A stretch of DNA of 64,000 nt from Balanoglossus misakiensis (lineage: Eukaryota; Hemichordata): contig CM082588.2 in assembly GCA_040954595.2 (NCBI GenBank), positions 11,222,001-11,286,000 on the forward strand, written 5' to 3'. Shown one piece after another: positions 32,746 through 47,872 of the stretch. Both the position numbers and the translations under genes were made by a program. The notes under the pieces were generated by a model. It searched no databases. It saw only the letters and a list, made by a program, of their open reading frames with translations, and was not told the DNA's origin. Every line of letters starts with the position of its first letter. Position 1 is the stretch's first letter.

Positions 32746-33524
32746 TTAACACTTTTGAAGCATTTTACTAATGCTAACATGACTAGACCAATTGAATGAT
32801 GTTACATTGCAGGTTATCAACTCAGAGGGGCGTCTTGTTATAAAGCGGTACCTGACAAACAATCAGCTGGCAACGCTGAAAATACCTGTCAGTCGTAAGT
32901 ATGAAAGTATACATCATTTGAGTAGAATTTTACGGGAGTTCCTAACAAGGCTTGGACATGTCACGCACAAATACAAAGGGCGCGTATAAAGACAGACAAA
33001 ACCTCGCTCAGTGTGAGGTGTTCAGCGATTGCATCTGATAAGTCGAAAATGCTTGATCACGTGTCATGTTCAGTTGGGAAATTGGATATGTCTCAGGCCA
33101 AAAAAACTAATATGTGCTATTCCGATTACATGGTTTTCAAAAATATTGTAGGTAGAAAGGGACATGTTTTTATTTTTCAATTTTTTTTATATCTTTGGCC
33201 GTCGTAGTGTAGAAGAATGACATCATAGTTCTTGCGTGATTCTCGCAATTTTCATGAATTGTTTTATATTTGACATCGTTATTTTTACTTCCGGTTTGCG
33301 AAGATCTAAACTGTTTTGGGTCGGCGGGCTAAAATTAGGGTAGTTCGGGTAATCGTTATGACATTGGGAGCTACGGCTGCAAAGCCATGTGTCTCGTGCG
33401 AAAAGGGCCCTTAACCTTTTGCAATATTTAACAGCAAACAACAGACAGTTTTGAGAATAAAAGGTTTCCGTCGTGTCTGACTTTCATATCGCATTAATAG
33501 CATATCCCTAATTTTAAAGAAATT
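32746..33524. other. No recognised feature
   Basis: Short motif-free frames only. Confidence 0.3.
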
Positions 33525-33775
33525 AGGAGAGACAGAGTGAAACAGGCAGAGTGGCAGACAGACACAAGCAGACAGACAGAGCAACATTCATCAGTAGAGA
33601 CACTCACCGGTCGCTCGCTCGCTCGCTCACTCTCTCTATCAGAGAGAGGGGGCAGACAGTCAGACAGACAGACGTTGACAGACAGTCAGTAAGTCAGTCA
33701 GCCAGTTAATCAGTCAGTCAGACGTCAAAGACACAGTGACACAAACACAGCGAGGGAGACAAAAGGACCTTTCAT
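33525..33775 (+). repeat. Compound simple repeats
   Basis: (GACA)n/(CAGA)n stretches, a (CTCG)n run at about 33612-33628, CTCTCT/GAGAGAG and (CAGT)n stretches, mixed without a fixed period. Confidence 0.85.
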
Positions 33776-35251
33776 GCTTAAACCCCTGTTCTTCTGTTAT
33801 AAACTTTGAAAACCGTTCGTTTTCAGATTGCAGATTGCTCGAATAACGCGGCACACTGCCGAAACAATAAAACAAATACTAGTGGGAGCTCATAAAATAA
33901 AATCGCTCAACCATTCCGTCGTCCTGAGTGACCTCAGCCACATTAATTCCGACGTCTTTTTAGGGTCATGAAAAAAGTCACAAATAAGGTATTTCCCCTA
34001 GGTCCACCTGAAGCAAAAAGTTTTCGTTTCGACTCCATCATTCCGAATAGTAAGAAAGCAACAAAATTGAAAAGACAGATGTAAAATGCAATCTCTCTCA
34101 CGTGGTAACGTTTGTAACTATGGCAATCACGGTACGTGTTCAGTACACAGACAGGGAGAAAAGTTTCCCCATGCAATACATGTGTTCAGTAAGGTTTGAC
34201 CTTGGTTTTACTTTGTACCATGATCGCCGCTTTCTAAGCATGGATGAACGACGGCGGTCAGACCCAATCGAACCCTTTCATGTCAGATGACCACGGTATC
34301 TCCAGTGTGAGATGACATTTGACAAACCATTTGATTTCAACAAAATCTTCGCGTCGTCAACGCGTCGCATACCAGTCGCATATCGGTATTTACCCAATCA
34401 TAAAAGTTGGAAATTCGGGAGACTCGATCTGCAACTAAGTTGAGAGTAAATTTTGACGTTTGACTATTGGCAAGTAAACAGGTTACACAATGACTTGTCG
34501 GTTTTTCCTCCGTCATGGTCGTTCTTGACCCAAGTGTCCTTCCTTGACATTTAGACACACCTTGCGGTATGACCTTGGTGGTCATGTGCAATTAGTTTTC
34601 TTGTATAAGACGCTTTTCATGCCGGGGTAGACGACTTGTGCGTGGATCATCAACATTTCAGTGATATTTCAACGCAAAGTTTTAGCAATATTGAGAAAAC
34701 AGGTAGTGAGGTGTCAAATGCATATCAATGTACGAAAATTAGGTCAAGCCACCCGACAGCAACCGCTTTCACACAGTGTCGGACGTTGCACGGAATGTGA
34801 AACGTTACACTGCTTCGGCCGTTCACATGCACCTGGGCGTGGTTTTGATTGATGGTCAAACGCCCCCACTTACTTTGTGCGTTTTCAATGGTAAATGTGT
34901 CGTATTGATCGAAACCTTGCCGTAAACATATTTTTTTTGCTGAATCAACATTCAGAGTTCAGCCGTCTAGTTAACGAAGTATTGAAATAAGCCACTTGTT
35001 CATCATTTTTTGTCTGTCAAACGTGTTTATTCGGACAGGGACCGGCCGCCAATGAGTGGTTTAGGGAGCCCACACGTACACTCTGGTACCTGGACAATTA
35101 ACAAAGACATGACGTGTGTACCGTCCGGTTCGAAAAGATTGGTTTAAGGTAGTCCTGGTAACAGTCATCCTAACGAGGCCAGGGGAGGTCTCCAAGGGCG
35201 AAATAAACAAAGCTACCGATGACGAGTCGAATTCGAATCGGACGATGCTTG
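33776..35251. other. No recognised feature
   Basis: Less AT-rich than average, but I find no domain, splice-bounded frame or repeat partner. Left flank of the satellite. Confidence 0.3.
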
Positions 35252-38200
35252 TTTTCGACTTTGCAAAATCTCAAAATTTCGTCGATTTTTGAAAAAAAAT
35301 CATGGGTGAAAATGCATCAAAAAATGAGAAATTTTCGACTTTGCAAAATCTCAAAATTTCGTCAATTTTGAAAAAAATCATGGGTGAAAATCATCAAAAA
35401 ATGACAAATTTTCGACTTTGCAAAATCTCAAAATTTCGTCGATTTTTGAAAAAAATCATGGGTGAAAATCATCAAAAAAATGACAAATTTTCGACTTTGC
35501 AAAATCTCAAAATTTTGTTGATTTTTGAAAAAAATCATAGGTGAAAATCATCAAAAAATGACAAATTTTCGACTTTGCAAAATCTCAAAATTTCGTCGAT
35601 TTTTGAAGAAAATCATGGGTGAAAATCATCAAAAAATGACAAATTTTCGACTTTGCAAAATCTCAAAATTTTTTCGATTTTTGAAAAAAGACATGGGTGA
35701 AAATCATCAAAAAATGACAAATTTTCGACTTTGCAAAATCTCAAAATTTCGTCGATTTTTGAAAAAAATCATGGGGGAAAATCATGAAAAAAATGACAAA
35801 TTTTCCTCTTTGCAAAATCTCAAAATTTCGTCGATTTTTGAAAAAAATCATGGGTGAAAATCATCAAAAAAATGACAAATTTTCGACTTTGCAAAATCTC
35901 AAAATTTTGTTGATTTTTGAAAAAAATCATAGGTGAAAATCATCAAAAAATGACAAATTTTCGACTTTGCAAAATCTCAAAATTTCGTCGATTTTTGAAG
36001 AAAATCATGGGTGAAAATCATCAAAAAATGACAAATTTTCGACTTTGCAAAATCTCAAAATTTTTTCGATTTTTGAAAAAAGACATGGGTGAAAATCATC
36101 AAAAAATGACAAATTTTCGACTTTGCAAAATCTCAAAATTTCGTCGATTTTTGAAAAAAATCATGGGGGAAAATCATGAAAAAAATGACAAATTTTCCTC
36201 TTTGCAAAATCTCAAAATTTCGTCGATTTTTAAAAAAAGACATGGGTGAAAATCATCAAAAAATAACAAATTTTCGACTTTGCAAAATCTCAAAATTTCG
36301 TCGATTTTTGAAAAAAAATCATGGGTGAAAATCATCAAAAAATGACAAATTTTCGTCTTTGCAAAATCTCAAAATTTCGTCCATTTCTGAAAAAAAATTA
36401 TGGGTAAAAATCATCAAAAATGACAAATTTTCATCTTTGCATAATCTCAAATTTTCGTCGATTTTTGAAAAAAAAATCATGGTTGAAAATCATCAAAAAA
36501 TGACAAAATTTTCGACTTTGCAAAATCTCAAAATTTCGTCGATTTTTGAAAAAAATCATGGGGGAAAATCAAGAAAAAATGACAAATTTTCCTCTTTGCA
36601 AAATCTTAAAATTTCGTCGATTTTTGAAAAAAAATCATGGGTGAAAATCATCAAAAAATGACAAATTTTCGTCTTTGCAAAATCTCAAAATTTCGTCCAT
36701 TTTTGAAAAAAATCATGGGTGAAAATCATCAAAAAATGACAAATTTTCGACTTTGCAAAATCTCAACATTTCGTCAATTTTTGAAAAAATCATGGGTGAA
36801 AATCATCAAAAAATGACAAATTTTCGACTTTGCAAAATCTCAAAATTTCGTCGATTTTTGAAAAAAATCATGGGGGAAAATCATGAAAAAATGACAAATT
36901 TTCCTCTCTGCAAAATCTCAAAATTTCGTCGATTTTTGAAAAAAAATCATGGGTGAAAATCATCAAAAAATGACAAATTTTCGTCTTTGCAAAATCTCAA
37001 AATTTCGTCCATTTTTGAAAAAAAATCATGGGTAAAAATCATCAAAAATGACAAATTTTCGTCTTTGCAAAATCTCAAATTTTCGTCGATTTTTGAAAAA
37101 AAATCATGGTTGAAAATCATCAAAAAATGACAAAATTTTCGACTTTGTAAAATCACAAAATTTCGTCGATTTTGAAAAAAATCATAGGTTCGTCGATTTT
37201 TCAAAAAAAAACATGGGTGAAAATCATCAAAAAATGACAAATTTTGAAAAAAAAACGGGTGAAAATCATCAAAAAATGACACATTTTCCTCTGCAAAATC
37301 TCAAAATTTCGTCGTTTTTTGAAAAAAAATCATTGGTGAAAATCATCAAAAAATGACAAATTTTCGTCTTTGCAAAATCTCAAAATTTCGTCCATTTTTG
37401 AAAAAAAATCATGGGTAAAAATCATCAAAAATGACAAATTTTCGTCTTTGCAAAATTTCAAATTTTCGTCGATTTTTGAAAAAAATCATGGGGGAAAATC
37501 ATGAAAAAATGACAAATTTTCCTCTTTGCAAAATCTCAAAATTTCGTCGATTTTTGAAAAAAATCATGGGTGAAAATCATGAAAAAAAGACAAATTTTCC
37601 TCTTTGCAAAATCTCAAAATTTCGTCGTTTTTTGAAAAAAAATCATGGGTGAAAATCATCAAAAAATGACAAATTTTCGTCTTTGCAAAATCTCAAAATT
37701 TCGTTCATTTTTGAAAAAAAATCATGGGTAAAAATCATCAAAAATGACAAATTTTCGTCTTTGCGAAATCTCAAATTTTCGTCGATTTTTGAAAAAAATC
37801 ATGGGGGAAAATCATGAAAAAATGACAAATTTTGAAAAAAAAAAACTGGTGAAAATCATCAAAAAATGACACATTTACGACTTGGCAAAATCTCAAAATT
37901 TCGTCGATTTTTGAAAAAAAATCATGGGTGAAAATCATGAAAAAATGACAAATTTTGAAAAAAAAACGGGTGAAAATCATCAAAAAATGACACATTTTCG
38001 TCGACTTTGCAAAATCTCACAATTTCGTCGATTTTTGAAAAAAATCATGTGTGAAAATCATCAAAAAATGACAAATTTTCCTCTGCAAAATCTCAAAATT
38101 TCGTCGATTTTTGAAAAAAAATCATGGGTGAAAATCATCAAAAAATGACACATTTTCGTCGACTTTGCAAAATCTCAAAATTTCGTCGATTTTTGAAAAA

Positions 38201-41200
38201 AATCATGGGGGAAAATCATGAAAAAATGACAAATTTTCCTCTGCAAAATCTCAAAATTTCGTCGATTTTTAAAAAAAGACATGGGTGAAAATCATCAAAA
38301 AATAACAAATTTTCGACTTTGCAAAATCTCAAAATTTCGTCCATTTTTGAAAAAAAATCATGGGTAAAAATCATCAAAAAATGACAAATTTTCGTCTTTG
38401 CAAAATCTCACAATTTCGTCGATTTTTGAAAAAAATCATGTGTGAAAATCATCAAAAAATGACAAATTTTCGACTTTGCAAAATCTCAAAATTTCGTCAA
38501 TTTTTGAAAAAATCATGGGTGAAAATCATCAAAAAATGACAAATTTTCGTCTTTGCAAAATCTCAAAATTTCGTCCATTTTAAAAAAAAAACGGTGGAAA
38601 ATCATCAAAAAATGACAAATTTTCGACTTTGCAAAATCTCAAAATTTCGTCGATTTTTGAAAAAAAATCATGGGTGAAAATCATCAAAAAATGACAAATT
38701 TTCGACTTTGCAAAATCTCAAAATTTCGTCAATTTTTGAAAAAATCATGGGTGAAAATCATCAAAAAATGACAAATTTTCGTCTTTGCAAAATCTCAAAA
38801 TTTCGTCGGTTTTTGAAAAATAATATGGGTGAAAATCATCAAAAAATGACAAATTTTTGACTGCAAAATCTCAAAATTTCGTCGATTTTTGAAAAAAATC
38901 ATGGGTGAAAATCATCAAAAAATGACAAATTTTCGACTTTGCAAAATCTCAAAATTTCGTCGGTTTTGAAAAAAATCATGGGTTCGTCGATTTTTTTAAA
39001 TAAAAACGGGTAAAAATCATCAAAAAATGACAAATGTTCGACTTTGCAAAATCTAAAAATTTCGTCGATTTTTGAAAAAAAATCATGGTGAAAATCATCA
39101 AAAAATGACAAATTTTCGTCTTTGCAAAATCTCAAAATTTCGTCCATTTTTGAAAAAAAATCATGGGTAAAAATCATCAAAAATGACAAATTTTCGACTT
39201 TGCAAAATCTCAAAATTTTGTTGATTTTTGAAAAAAATCATAGGTGAAAATCATCAAAAAATGACAAATTTTCGACTTTGCAAAATCTCAAAATTTCGTC
39301 GATTTTTGAAGAAAATCATGGGTGAAAATCATCAAAAAATGACAAATTTTGAAAAAAAAAAAGGTGAAAATCATCAAAAAATGACAAATTTTCGATTTTG
39401 CAAAATCTCAAAATTTCGTCGATTTTTGAAAAAAAACGGGTGAAAATCATCAAAAAATGACACATTTTCGTCGACTTTGCAAAATCTCAAAATTTCGTAG
39501 ATTTTTGAAAAAAATCATGGGGGAAAATCATGAAAAAAATGACAAATTTTCCTCTTTGCAAAATCTCAAAATTTCGTCGATTTTTAAAAAAAGACGGGTG
39601 AAAATCATCAAAAAATAACAAATTTTCGACTTTGCAAAATCTCAAAATTTCGTCCATTTTTGAAAAAAAATCATGGGTGAAAATCATCAAAAAATGACAC
39701 ATTTTCGTCGACTTTGCAAAATCTCAAAATTTCGTCGATTTTTGAAAAAAATCATGGGGGAAAATCATGAAAAAATGACAAATTTTCCTCTTTGCAAAAT
39801 CTCAAAATTTCGTCGATTTTTAAAAAAAGACATGGGTGAAAATCATCAAAAAATAACAAATTTTCGACTTTGCAAAATCTCAAAATTTCGTCCATTTTTG
39901 AAAAAAAATCATGGGTAAAAATCATCAAAAAATGACAAATTTTCCTCTTTGCAAAATCTCAAAATTTCGTCGATTTTTGAAAAAAAATCATGGGTGAAAA
40001 TCATCAAAAAATGACAAATTTTCGTCTTTGCAAAATCTCAAAATTTCGTCCATTTTTGAAAAAAAATCATGGGTAAAAATCATCAAAAATGACAAATTTT
40101 CGTCTTTGCAAAATCTCAAATTTTCGTCGATTTTTGAAAAAAAATCATGGTTGAAAATCATCAAAAAATGACAAAATTTTCGACTTTGTAAAATCACAAA
40201 ATTTCGTCGATTTTGAAAAAAATCATAGGTTCGTCGATTTTTTAAAAAAAAACATGGGTGAAAATCATCAAAAAATGATAAATTTTCGACTTTGCAAAAT
40301 CTCAAAATTTCGTCGATTTTTGAAGAAAATCAAGGGTGAAAATCATCAAAAAATGACAAAATTTTCGACTTTGTAAAATCACAAAATTACGTCGATTTTG
40401 AAACAAATCATAGGTTCGTCGATTTTTTTAAAAAAAACATTGGTGAAAATCATCAAAAAATGACAAATTTTGAAAAAAAAACGGGTGAAAATCATCAAAA
40501 AATGACACATTTACGACTTTGCAAAATCTCAAAATTTCGTCGATTTTTGAAAAAAAACCGGGTGAAAATCATCAAAAAATGACACATTTACGACTTTGCA
40601 AAATCTCAAAATTTCGTCGATTTTTGAAAAAAAATCATGGGTGAAAATCATCAAAAAATGACACATTTTCGTCGACTTTGCAAAATCTCAAAATTTCGTC
40701 GATTTTTGAAAAAAATCATAGGTTCGTCGATTTTTTAAAAAAAAACATGGGTGAAAATCATCACAAAATGACAAATTTTGAAAAAAAAACGGGTGAAAAT
40801 CATCAAAAAATGACACATTTACGACTTTGCAAAATCTCAAAATTTCGTCGATTTTTGGAAAAAAACCATGGCTGAAAATCATGAAAAAATGACTAATTTT
40901 CCTCTTTGCAAAATCTCAAAATTTCGTCGATTTTTGAAAAAAAATCATTGGTGAAAATCATCAAAAAATGACAAATTTTCGTCTTTGCAAAATCTCAAAA
41001 TTTCGTCCATTTTTGAAAAAAAATCATGGGTAAAAATCATCAAAAATGACAAATTTTCGTCTTTGCAAAATCTCAAATTTTCGTCGATTTTTGAAAAAAA
41101 ATCATGGTTGAAAATCATCAAAAAATGACAAAATTTTCGACTTTGTAAAATCACAAAATTTCGTCGATTTTGAAAAAAATCATAGGTTCGTCGATTTTTT

Positions 41201-44200
41201 AAAAAAAAAACATGGGTGAAAATCATCAAAAAATGACAAATTTTGAAAAAAAACGGGTGAAAATCATCAAAAAATGACACATTTTCGTCGACTTTGCAAA
41301 ATCTCAAAATTTCGTCGATTTTTGAAAAAAATCATGGGGGAAAATCATGAAAAAATGACAAATTTTCCTCTTTGCAAAATCTCAAAATTTCGTCGTTTTT
41401 TAAAAAAAGACATGGGTGAAAATCATCAAAAAATAACAAATTTTCGACTTTGCAAAACCTCAAAATTTCGTCCATTTTTGAAAAAAAATCATGGGTAAAA
41501 ATCATCATAAAATGACAAATTTTCGTCTTTGCAAAATCTCACAATTTCGTCGATTTTTGAAAAAAATCATGTGTGAAAATCATCAAAAAATGACAAATTT
41601 TCGACTTTGCAAAATCTCAAAATTTCGTCAATTTTTGAAAAAATCATGGGTGAAAATCATCAAAAAATAACAAATTTTCGTCTTTGCAAAATCTCAAAAT
41701 TTCGTCCATTTAAAAAAAAAAACATGGGGGAAAATCATCAAAAAATGACACATTTACGACTTTGCAAAATCTCAAAATTTCGTCGATTTTTGGAAAAAAA
41801 ACCATGGGTGAAAATCATGAAAAAATGACAAATTTTCCTCTTTGCAAAATCTCAAAATTTCGTCGATTTTTGAAAAAAAATCATGGGTGAAAATCATCAA
41901 AAAATGACAAATCTTCGTCATTGCAAAATCTCAAAATTTCGTCCATTTTTGAAAAAAAATCATGGGTAAAATCATCAAAAATGACAAATTTTCGTCTTTG
42001 CAAAATCTCAAATTTTCGTCGATTTTTGAAAAAAAATCATGGTTGAAAATCGTCAAAAAATGACAAAATTTTCGACTTTGTAAAATCACAAAATTTCGTC
42101 GATTTTGAAAAAAATCATAGGTTCGTCGATTTAAAAAAAAAAAAACATGGGTGAAAATCATCAAAAAATGACAAATTTTGAAAAAAAACGGGTGAAAATC
42201 ATCAAAAAATGACACATTTTCGTCGTCTTTGCAAAATCTCACAATTTCGTCGATTTTTGAAAAAAATCATGTGTGAAAATCATCAAAAAATGACAAATTT
42301 TCGACTTTGCAAAATCTCAAAATTTCGTCAATTTTTGAAAAAATCATGGGTGAAAATCATCAAAAAATAACAAATTTTCGTCTTTGCAAAATCTCAAAAT
42401 TTCGTCAATTTTTGAAAAAATCATGGGTGAAAATCATCAAAAAATGACAAATTTTCGTCTTTGCAAAATCTCAAAATTTCGTCGGTTTTTGAAAAATAAT
42501 ATGGGTGAAAATAATCAAAAAATGACAAATTTTTGACTGCAAAATCTCAACATTTCGTCGATTTTTGAAAAAAATCATGGGTGAAAATCATCAAAAAATG
42601 ACAAATTTTCGACTTTGCAAAATCTCAAAATTTCGTCAATTTTTGAAAAAATCATGGGTGAAAATCATCACAAAATGACAAATTTTGAAAAAAAACGGGT
42701 GAAAATCATCAAAAAATGACAAATTTTCGTCTTTGCAAAATCTCAAAATTTCGTCCATTTTAAAAAAAAAACGGGGGAAAATCATCAAAAAATGACAAAT
42801 TTTCGACTTTGCAAAATCTCAAAATTTCGTCAATTTTTGAAAAATCATTGGTGAAAATCATCAAAAAATGACAAATTTTCGTCTTTGCAAAATCTCAAAA
42901 TTTCGTCGGTTTTTAAAAAATAATATGGGGGAAAATCATCAAAAAATGACAAATTTTTGACTGCAAAATCTCAACATTTAGTCGATTTTTGAAAAAAATC
43001 ATGGGTGAAAATCATGAAAAAATGACACATTTTGGACTTTGAAAAATCTAAAAATTTCGTCGATTTTTGAAAAAAAATCATGGGTGAAAATCATCAAAAA
43101 ATGACACATTTTCGACTTTGCAAAATCTCAACATTTCGTCGATTTTTGAAAAAAATCATGGGTGAAAATCATCAAAAAATGACAAATTTTCGACTTTGCA
43201 AAATCTCACAATTTCGTCGATTTTTGAAAAAATCATGGGTGAAAATCATCAAAAAATGACAAATTTTCGACTTTGCAAAATCTCAAAATTTCGTCGATTT
43301 TGAAAAAAACCATTGGGGGAAAATCATCAAAAAATGACAAATTTTCGATTTTGCAAAATCTCAAAATTTCGTCGATTTTTGAAAAAAATCAGGGTTGAAA
43401 ATCATCAAAAAATGACAAAATTTTCGACTTTGCAAAATCACAAAATTTCGTCGATTTTGAAAAAAATCATAGGTTCGTCGATTTTTAAAAAAAAAACATG
43501 GGTGAAAATCATCAAAAAATGACACATTTTCGACTTTGTAAATCTCACAATTTCGTCGATTTTGAAAAAAATCATAGGTTCGTCGATTTTTTAAAAAAAA
43601 CATGGGTGAAAATCATCACAAAATGACAAATTTTGAAAAAAAAACGGGTGAAAATCATCAAAAAATGACAAATTTTCGACTTTGCAAAATCTCAAAATTT
43701 CGTCAATTTTTGAAAAAATCATGGGTGAAAATCATCACAAAATGACAAATTTTGAAAAAAAAACGGGTGAAAATCATCAAAAAATGACAAATTTTCGTCT
43801 TTGCAAAATCTCAAAATTTCGTCCATTTTAAAAAAAAAAACGGGGGAAAATCATCAAAAAATGACAAATTTTCGACTTTGCAAAATCTCAAAATTTCGTC
43901 AATTTTTGAAAAAATCATTGGTGAAAATCATCAAAAAATGACAAATTTTCGTCTTTGCAAAATCTCAAAATTTCGTCGGTTTTTAAAAAATAATATGGGT
44001 GAAAATCATCAAAAAATGACAAATTTTCGACTTTGCAAAATCTCAAAATTTCGTCGGTTTTTGAAAAATAATATGGGTGAAAATCATCAAAAAATGACAA
44101 ATTTTCGATTTTGCAAAATCTCAAAATTTCGTCCATTTTTGAAAAAAATCATGGGTAAAAATCATCAAAAAATGACAAATTTTCGTCTTTGCAAAATCTC

Positions 44201-47200
44201 AAAATTTCGTCCATTTAAAAAAAAAACATGGGGGAAAATCATCAAAAAATGACAAATTTTCGACTTTGCAAAATTACAAAATTTCGTCGATTTTGAAAAA
44301 AATCATAGGTTCGTCGATTTTTAAAAAAAAAACATGGGTGAAAATCATCAAAAAATGACAAAATTTTCGACTTTGTAAAATTACAAAATTTCGTCGATTT
44401 TGAAAAAAATCATAGGTTCGTCGATTTAAAAAAAAAAAAACATGGGTGAAAATCATCAAAAAATGACAAATTTTCGACTTTGCAAAATCTCAAAATTTCG
44501 TCGATTTTTGAAAAAAAATCATGGGTAAAAATCATCAAAAAATGACACATTTTCGATTATGCAAAATCTCAAAATTTCGTCGATTTTTGAAAAAAAATCA
44601 TGGGTGAAAATCATGAAAAAATGACACATTTTCGACTTTGAAAAATCTAAAAATTTCGTCGATTTTTGAAAAAAAATCATGGGTAAAAATCATCAAAAAA
44701 TGACAAATTTTCGTCTTTGCAAAATCTTAAAATTTCGTCGATTTTTGAAAAAAATCATGGGTGAAAATCATCAAAAAATGACAAATTTTCGACTTTGCAA
44801 AATCTCAAAATTTCGTCAATTTTTGAAAAAATCATGGGTAAAAATCATCAAAAAATGACAAATTTTCGTCTTTGCTAAATCTCAAAATTTCGTCGGTTTT
44901 TGAAAAATAATATGGGTGAAAATCATCAAAAAATGACAAATTTTCGACTTTGCAAAATCTCAAAATTTCGTCGATTTTTGAATAAAAATCATGGGTGAAA
45001 ATCATCAAAAAATGACACATTTTCGACTTTGCAAAATCTCAACATTTCGTCGATTTTTGAAAAAAAATCATGGTGAAAATCATCAAAAAATGACAAATTT
45101 TCGTCTTTGCAAAATCTCAAAATTTCGTCCATTTTTGAAAAAAAATAATGGTTGAAAATCATCAAAAAATGACAAATTTTTGACTTTGCAAAATCTCAAA
45201 ATTTCGTTCATTTTTAAAAAAAATCATGGGTGAAAATCATCAAAAAATGACAAATTTTCGATTATGCAAAATCTCAAAATTTCGTCGATTTTGAAAAAAA
45301 TCATGGGTTCGTCGATTTTTAAAAAAAAACATTGGTGAAAATCATCAAAATATGACAAATTTTCGACTTTGCAAAATCTCAAAATTTCGTCGATTTTTGA
45401 AAAAATCATGGGTGAAAATCATCAAAAAATGACAAATTTTCAACTTTGCAAAATCTCAAAATTTCGTCGATTTTTGAAAAAAAATCATGGTGAAAATCAT
45501 CAAAAAATGACAAAATTTTCGACTTTGTAAAATCACAAAATTTCGTCGATTTTGAAAAAAATCATAGGTTCGTCTATTTTAAAAAAAAAACATGGTTGAA
45601 AATCATCAAAAAATGACAAATTTTCGACTTTGCAAAATCTCAAAATTTCGTCGATTTTTGAAAAAAAAATCATGGGTGAAAATCATCAAAAAATGACAAA
45701 TTTTCGTCTTTGCAAAATCTCAAAATTTTGTCCATTTTTGAATAAAAATCATGGGTAAAAATCATCAAAAATGACAAATTTTCGTCTTTGCAAAATCTCA
45801 AATTTTCGTCGATTTTTGAAAAAAAATCATGGTTGAAAATCATCAAAAAATGACAAAATTTTCGACTTTGTAAAATCACAAAATTTCGTCGATTTTGAAA
45901 AAAATCATAGGTTCGTCGATTTTTAAAAAAAAACATGGGTGAAAATCATCAAAAAATGACAAATTTTCGACTTTGCAAAATCTCAAAATTTCGTCGATTT
46001 TTGAAAAAAAATCTTGGGTAAAAATCATCAAAAAATGACACATTTTCGATTATGCAAAATCTCAAAATTTCGTCGATTTTTGAAAAAAAATCATGGGTGA
46101 AAATCATGAAAAAATGACACATTTTCGACTTTGAAAAATCTAAAAATTTCGTCGATTTTTGAAAAAAAAATCATGGGTAAAAATCATCAAAAAATGACAA
46201 ATTTTCGTCTTTGCAAAATCTTAAAATTTCGTCGATTTTTGAAAAAAATCATGGGTGAAAATCATCAAAAAATGACAAATTTTCGACTTTGCAAAATCTC
46301 AAAATTTCGTCAATTTTTGAAAAAATCATGGGTAAAAATCATCAAAAAATGACAAATTTTCGTCTTTGCTAAATCTCAAAATTTCGTCGGTTTTTGAAAA
46401 ATAATATGGGTGAAAATCATCAAAAAATGACAAATTTTCGACTTTGCAAAATCTCAAAATTTCGTCGATTTTTGAATAAAAATCATGGGTGAAAATCATC
46501 AAAAAATGACACATTTTCGACTTTGCAAAATCTCAACATTTCGTCGATTTTTGAAAAAAAATCATGGTGAAAATCATCAAAAAATGACAAATTTTCGTCT
46601 TTGCAAAATCTCAAAATTTCGTCCATTTTTGAAAAAAAATCATGGGTAAAAATCATCAAAAAATGACAAATTATCGACTTTGCAGAATCACACAATTTCG
46701 TCGATTTTTGAAAAAAATCATGGGTGAAAATCATCAAAAAATTACAAATTTTCGACTTTGCAAAATCTCAAAATTTCGTCGATTTTTGTAAAAAATCATG
46801 GGTGAAAATCATCAAAAAATGACAAATTTTCGACTTTGCAAAATCTCAAAATTTAGTCGATTTTTGAAAAAAAATCATAGGTGAAAATCATCAAAAAATG
46901 ACAAATTTTCGACTTTGCAAAATCTCAAAATTTCGTCAATTTTTGAAAAAAATCAGGGGTAAAAATCATCAAAAAATGACAAATTTTCGTCTTTGCTAAA
47001 TCTCAAAATTTCGTCTGTCTTTGAAAAATAATATTGGTGAAAATCATCAAAAAATGACAAATTTTCGACTTTGCAAAATCTCAAAATTTCGTCCATTTTT
47101 GAAAAAAAATCATGGGTAAAAATCATCAAAAAATGACAAATTTTCGTCTTTGCAAAATCTCAAAATTTCGTTCATTTTAAAAAAAAAACATGGGGGAAAA

Positions 47201-47872
47201 TCATCAAAAAATGACAAATTTTCGACTTTGCAAAATCTCAAAATTTCGTCGATTTTGAAAAAAAATAATGGTTGAAAATCATCAAAAAATGACCAATTTT
47301 CGACTTTGCAAAATCTCAAAATTTCGTCGATTTTTGAAAAAAAATCATGGGTGAAAATCATCAAAAAATGACAAATTTTCGTCTTTGCAAAATCTCAAAA
47401 TTTCGTCCATTTTTGAATAAAAATCATGGGTAAAAATCATCAAAAATGACAAATTTTCGTCTTTGCAAAATCTCAAATTTTCGTCGATTTTTGAAAAAAA
47501 ATCATGGTTGAAAATCATCAAAAAATGACAACATTTTCGACTTTGTAAAATCACAAAATTTCGTCGATTTTGAAAAAAATCATAGGTTCGTCGATTTTAA
47601 AAAAAAAAACATGGGTGAAAATCATCAAAAAATGACAAATTTTCGACTTTGCAAAATCTCAAAATTTCGTCGATTTTTGAAAAAAAATCATGGGTGAAAA
47701 TCATCAAAAAATGACACATTTTCGATTATGCAAAATCTCAAAATTTCGTCGATTTTTGAAAAAAAATCATGGGTGAAAATCATCAAAAAATGACAAATTT
47801 TCGACTTTGCAAAATCTCAAAATTTCGTCGATTTTTGAAAAAAATCATGGGTGAAAATCATCAAAAAATGAC
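35252..47872 (+). repeat. 12.6-kb satellite of ~78-bp units
   Basis: About 160 head-to-tail units, all in one orientation. Consensus landmarks: TTTTCGACTTTGCAAAATCT, CAAAATTTCGTCGATTTTTG, an A run, TCATGGGTGAAAATCATCAA and AAAATGACAAA. Length varies mainly in the A runs. Recurrent variants are GTCTTTGC for GACTTTGC, CCTCTTTGC, GTCCATTT, ACACATTTTCGTCGAC, and a truncated unit ending CATAGGTTCGTCGATTTT. Higher-order repeats are visible: a ~392-bp five-unit block at 35525 repeats at 35917; a ~1.49-kb block near 44832 repeats near 46326; and one composite containing the truncated unit recurs near 36947, 39988, 40945, 41931, 45670 and 47345. Since 78 is 26 codons, many spurious frames stay open on both strands. 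No gene is implied. Confidence 0.97.

Noticed and set aside
34337-34591. Short frames on both strands in the satellite's left flank
   Set aside because: No motif, no consistent splice pair, overlapping frames on opposite strands.
35252-47872. Dozens of open frames of 60-124 codons on both strands
   Set aside because: They follow from a stop-free 78-bp (26-codon) satellite unit. Both strands and several frames stay open, and breaks coincide with A-run length changes.
35252-47872. Regular repeats suggesting a CRISPR array
   Set aside because: Units are contiguous with no unique spacers, and the context is an animal genome.
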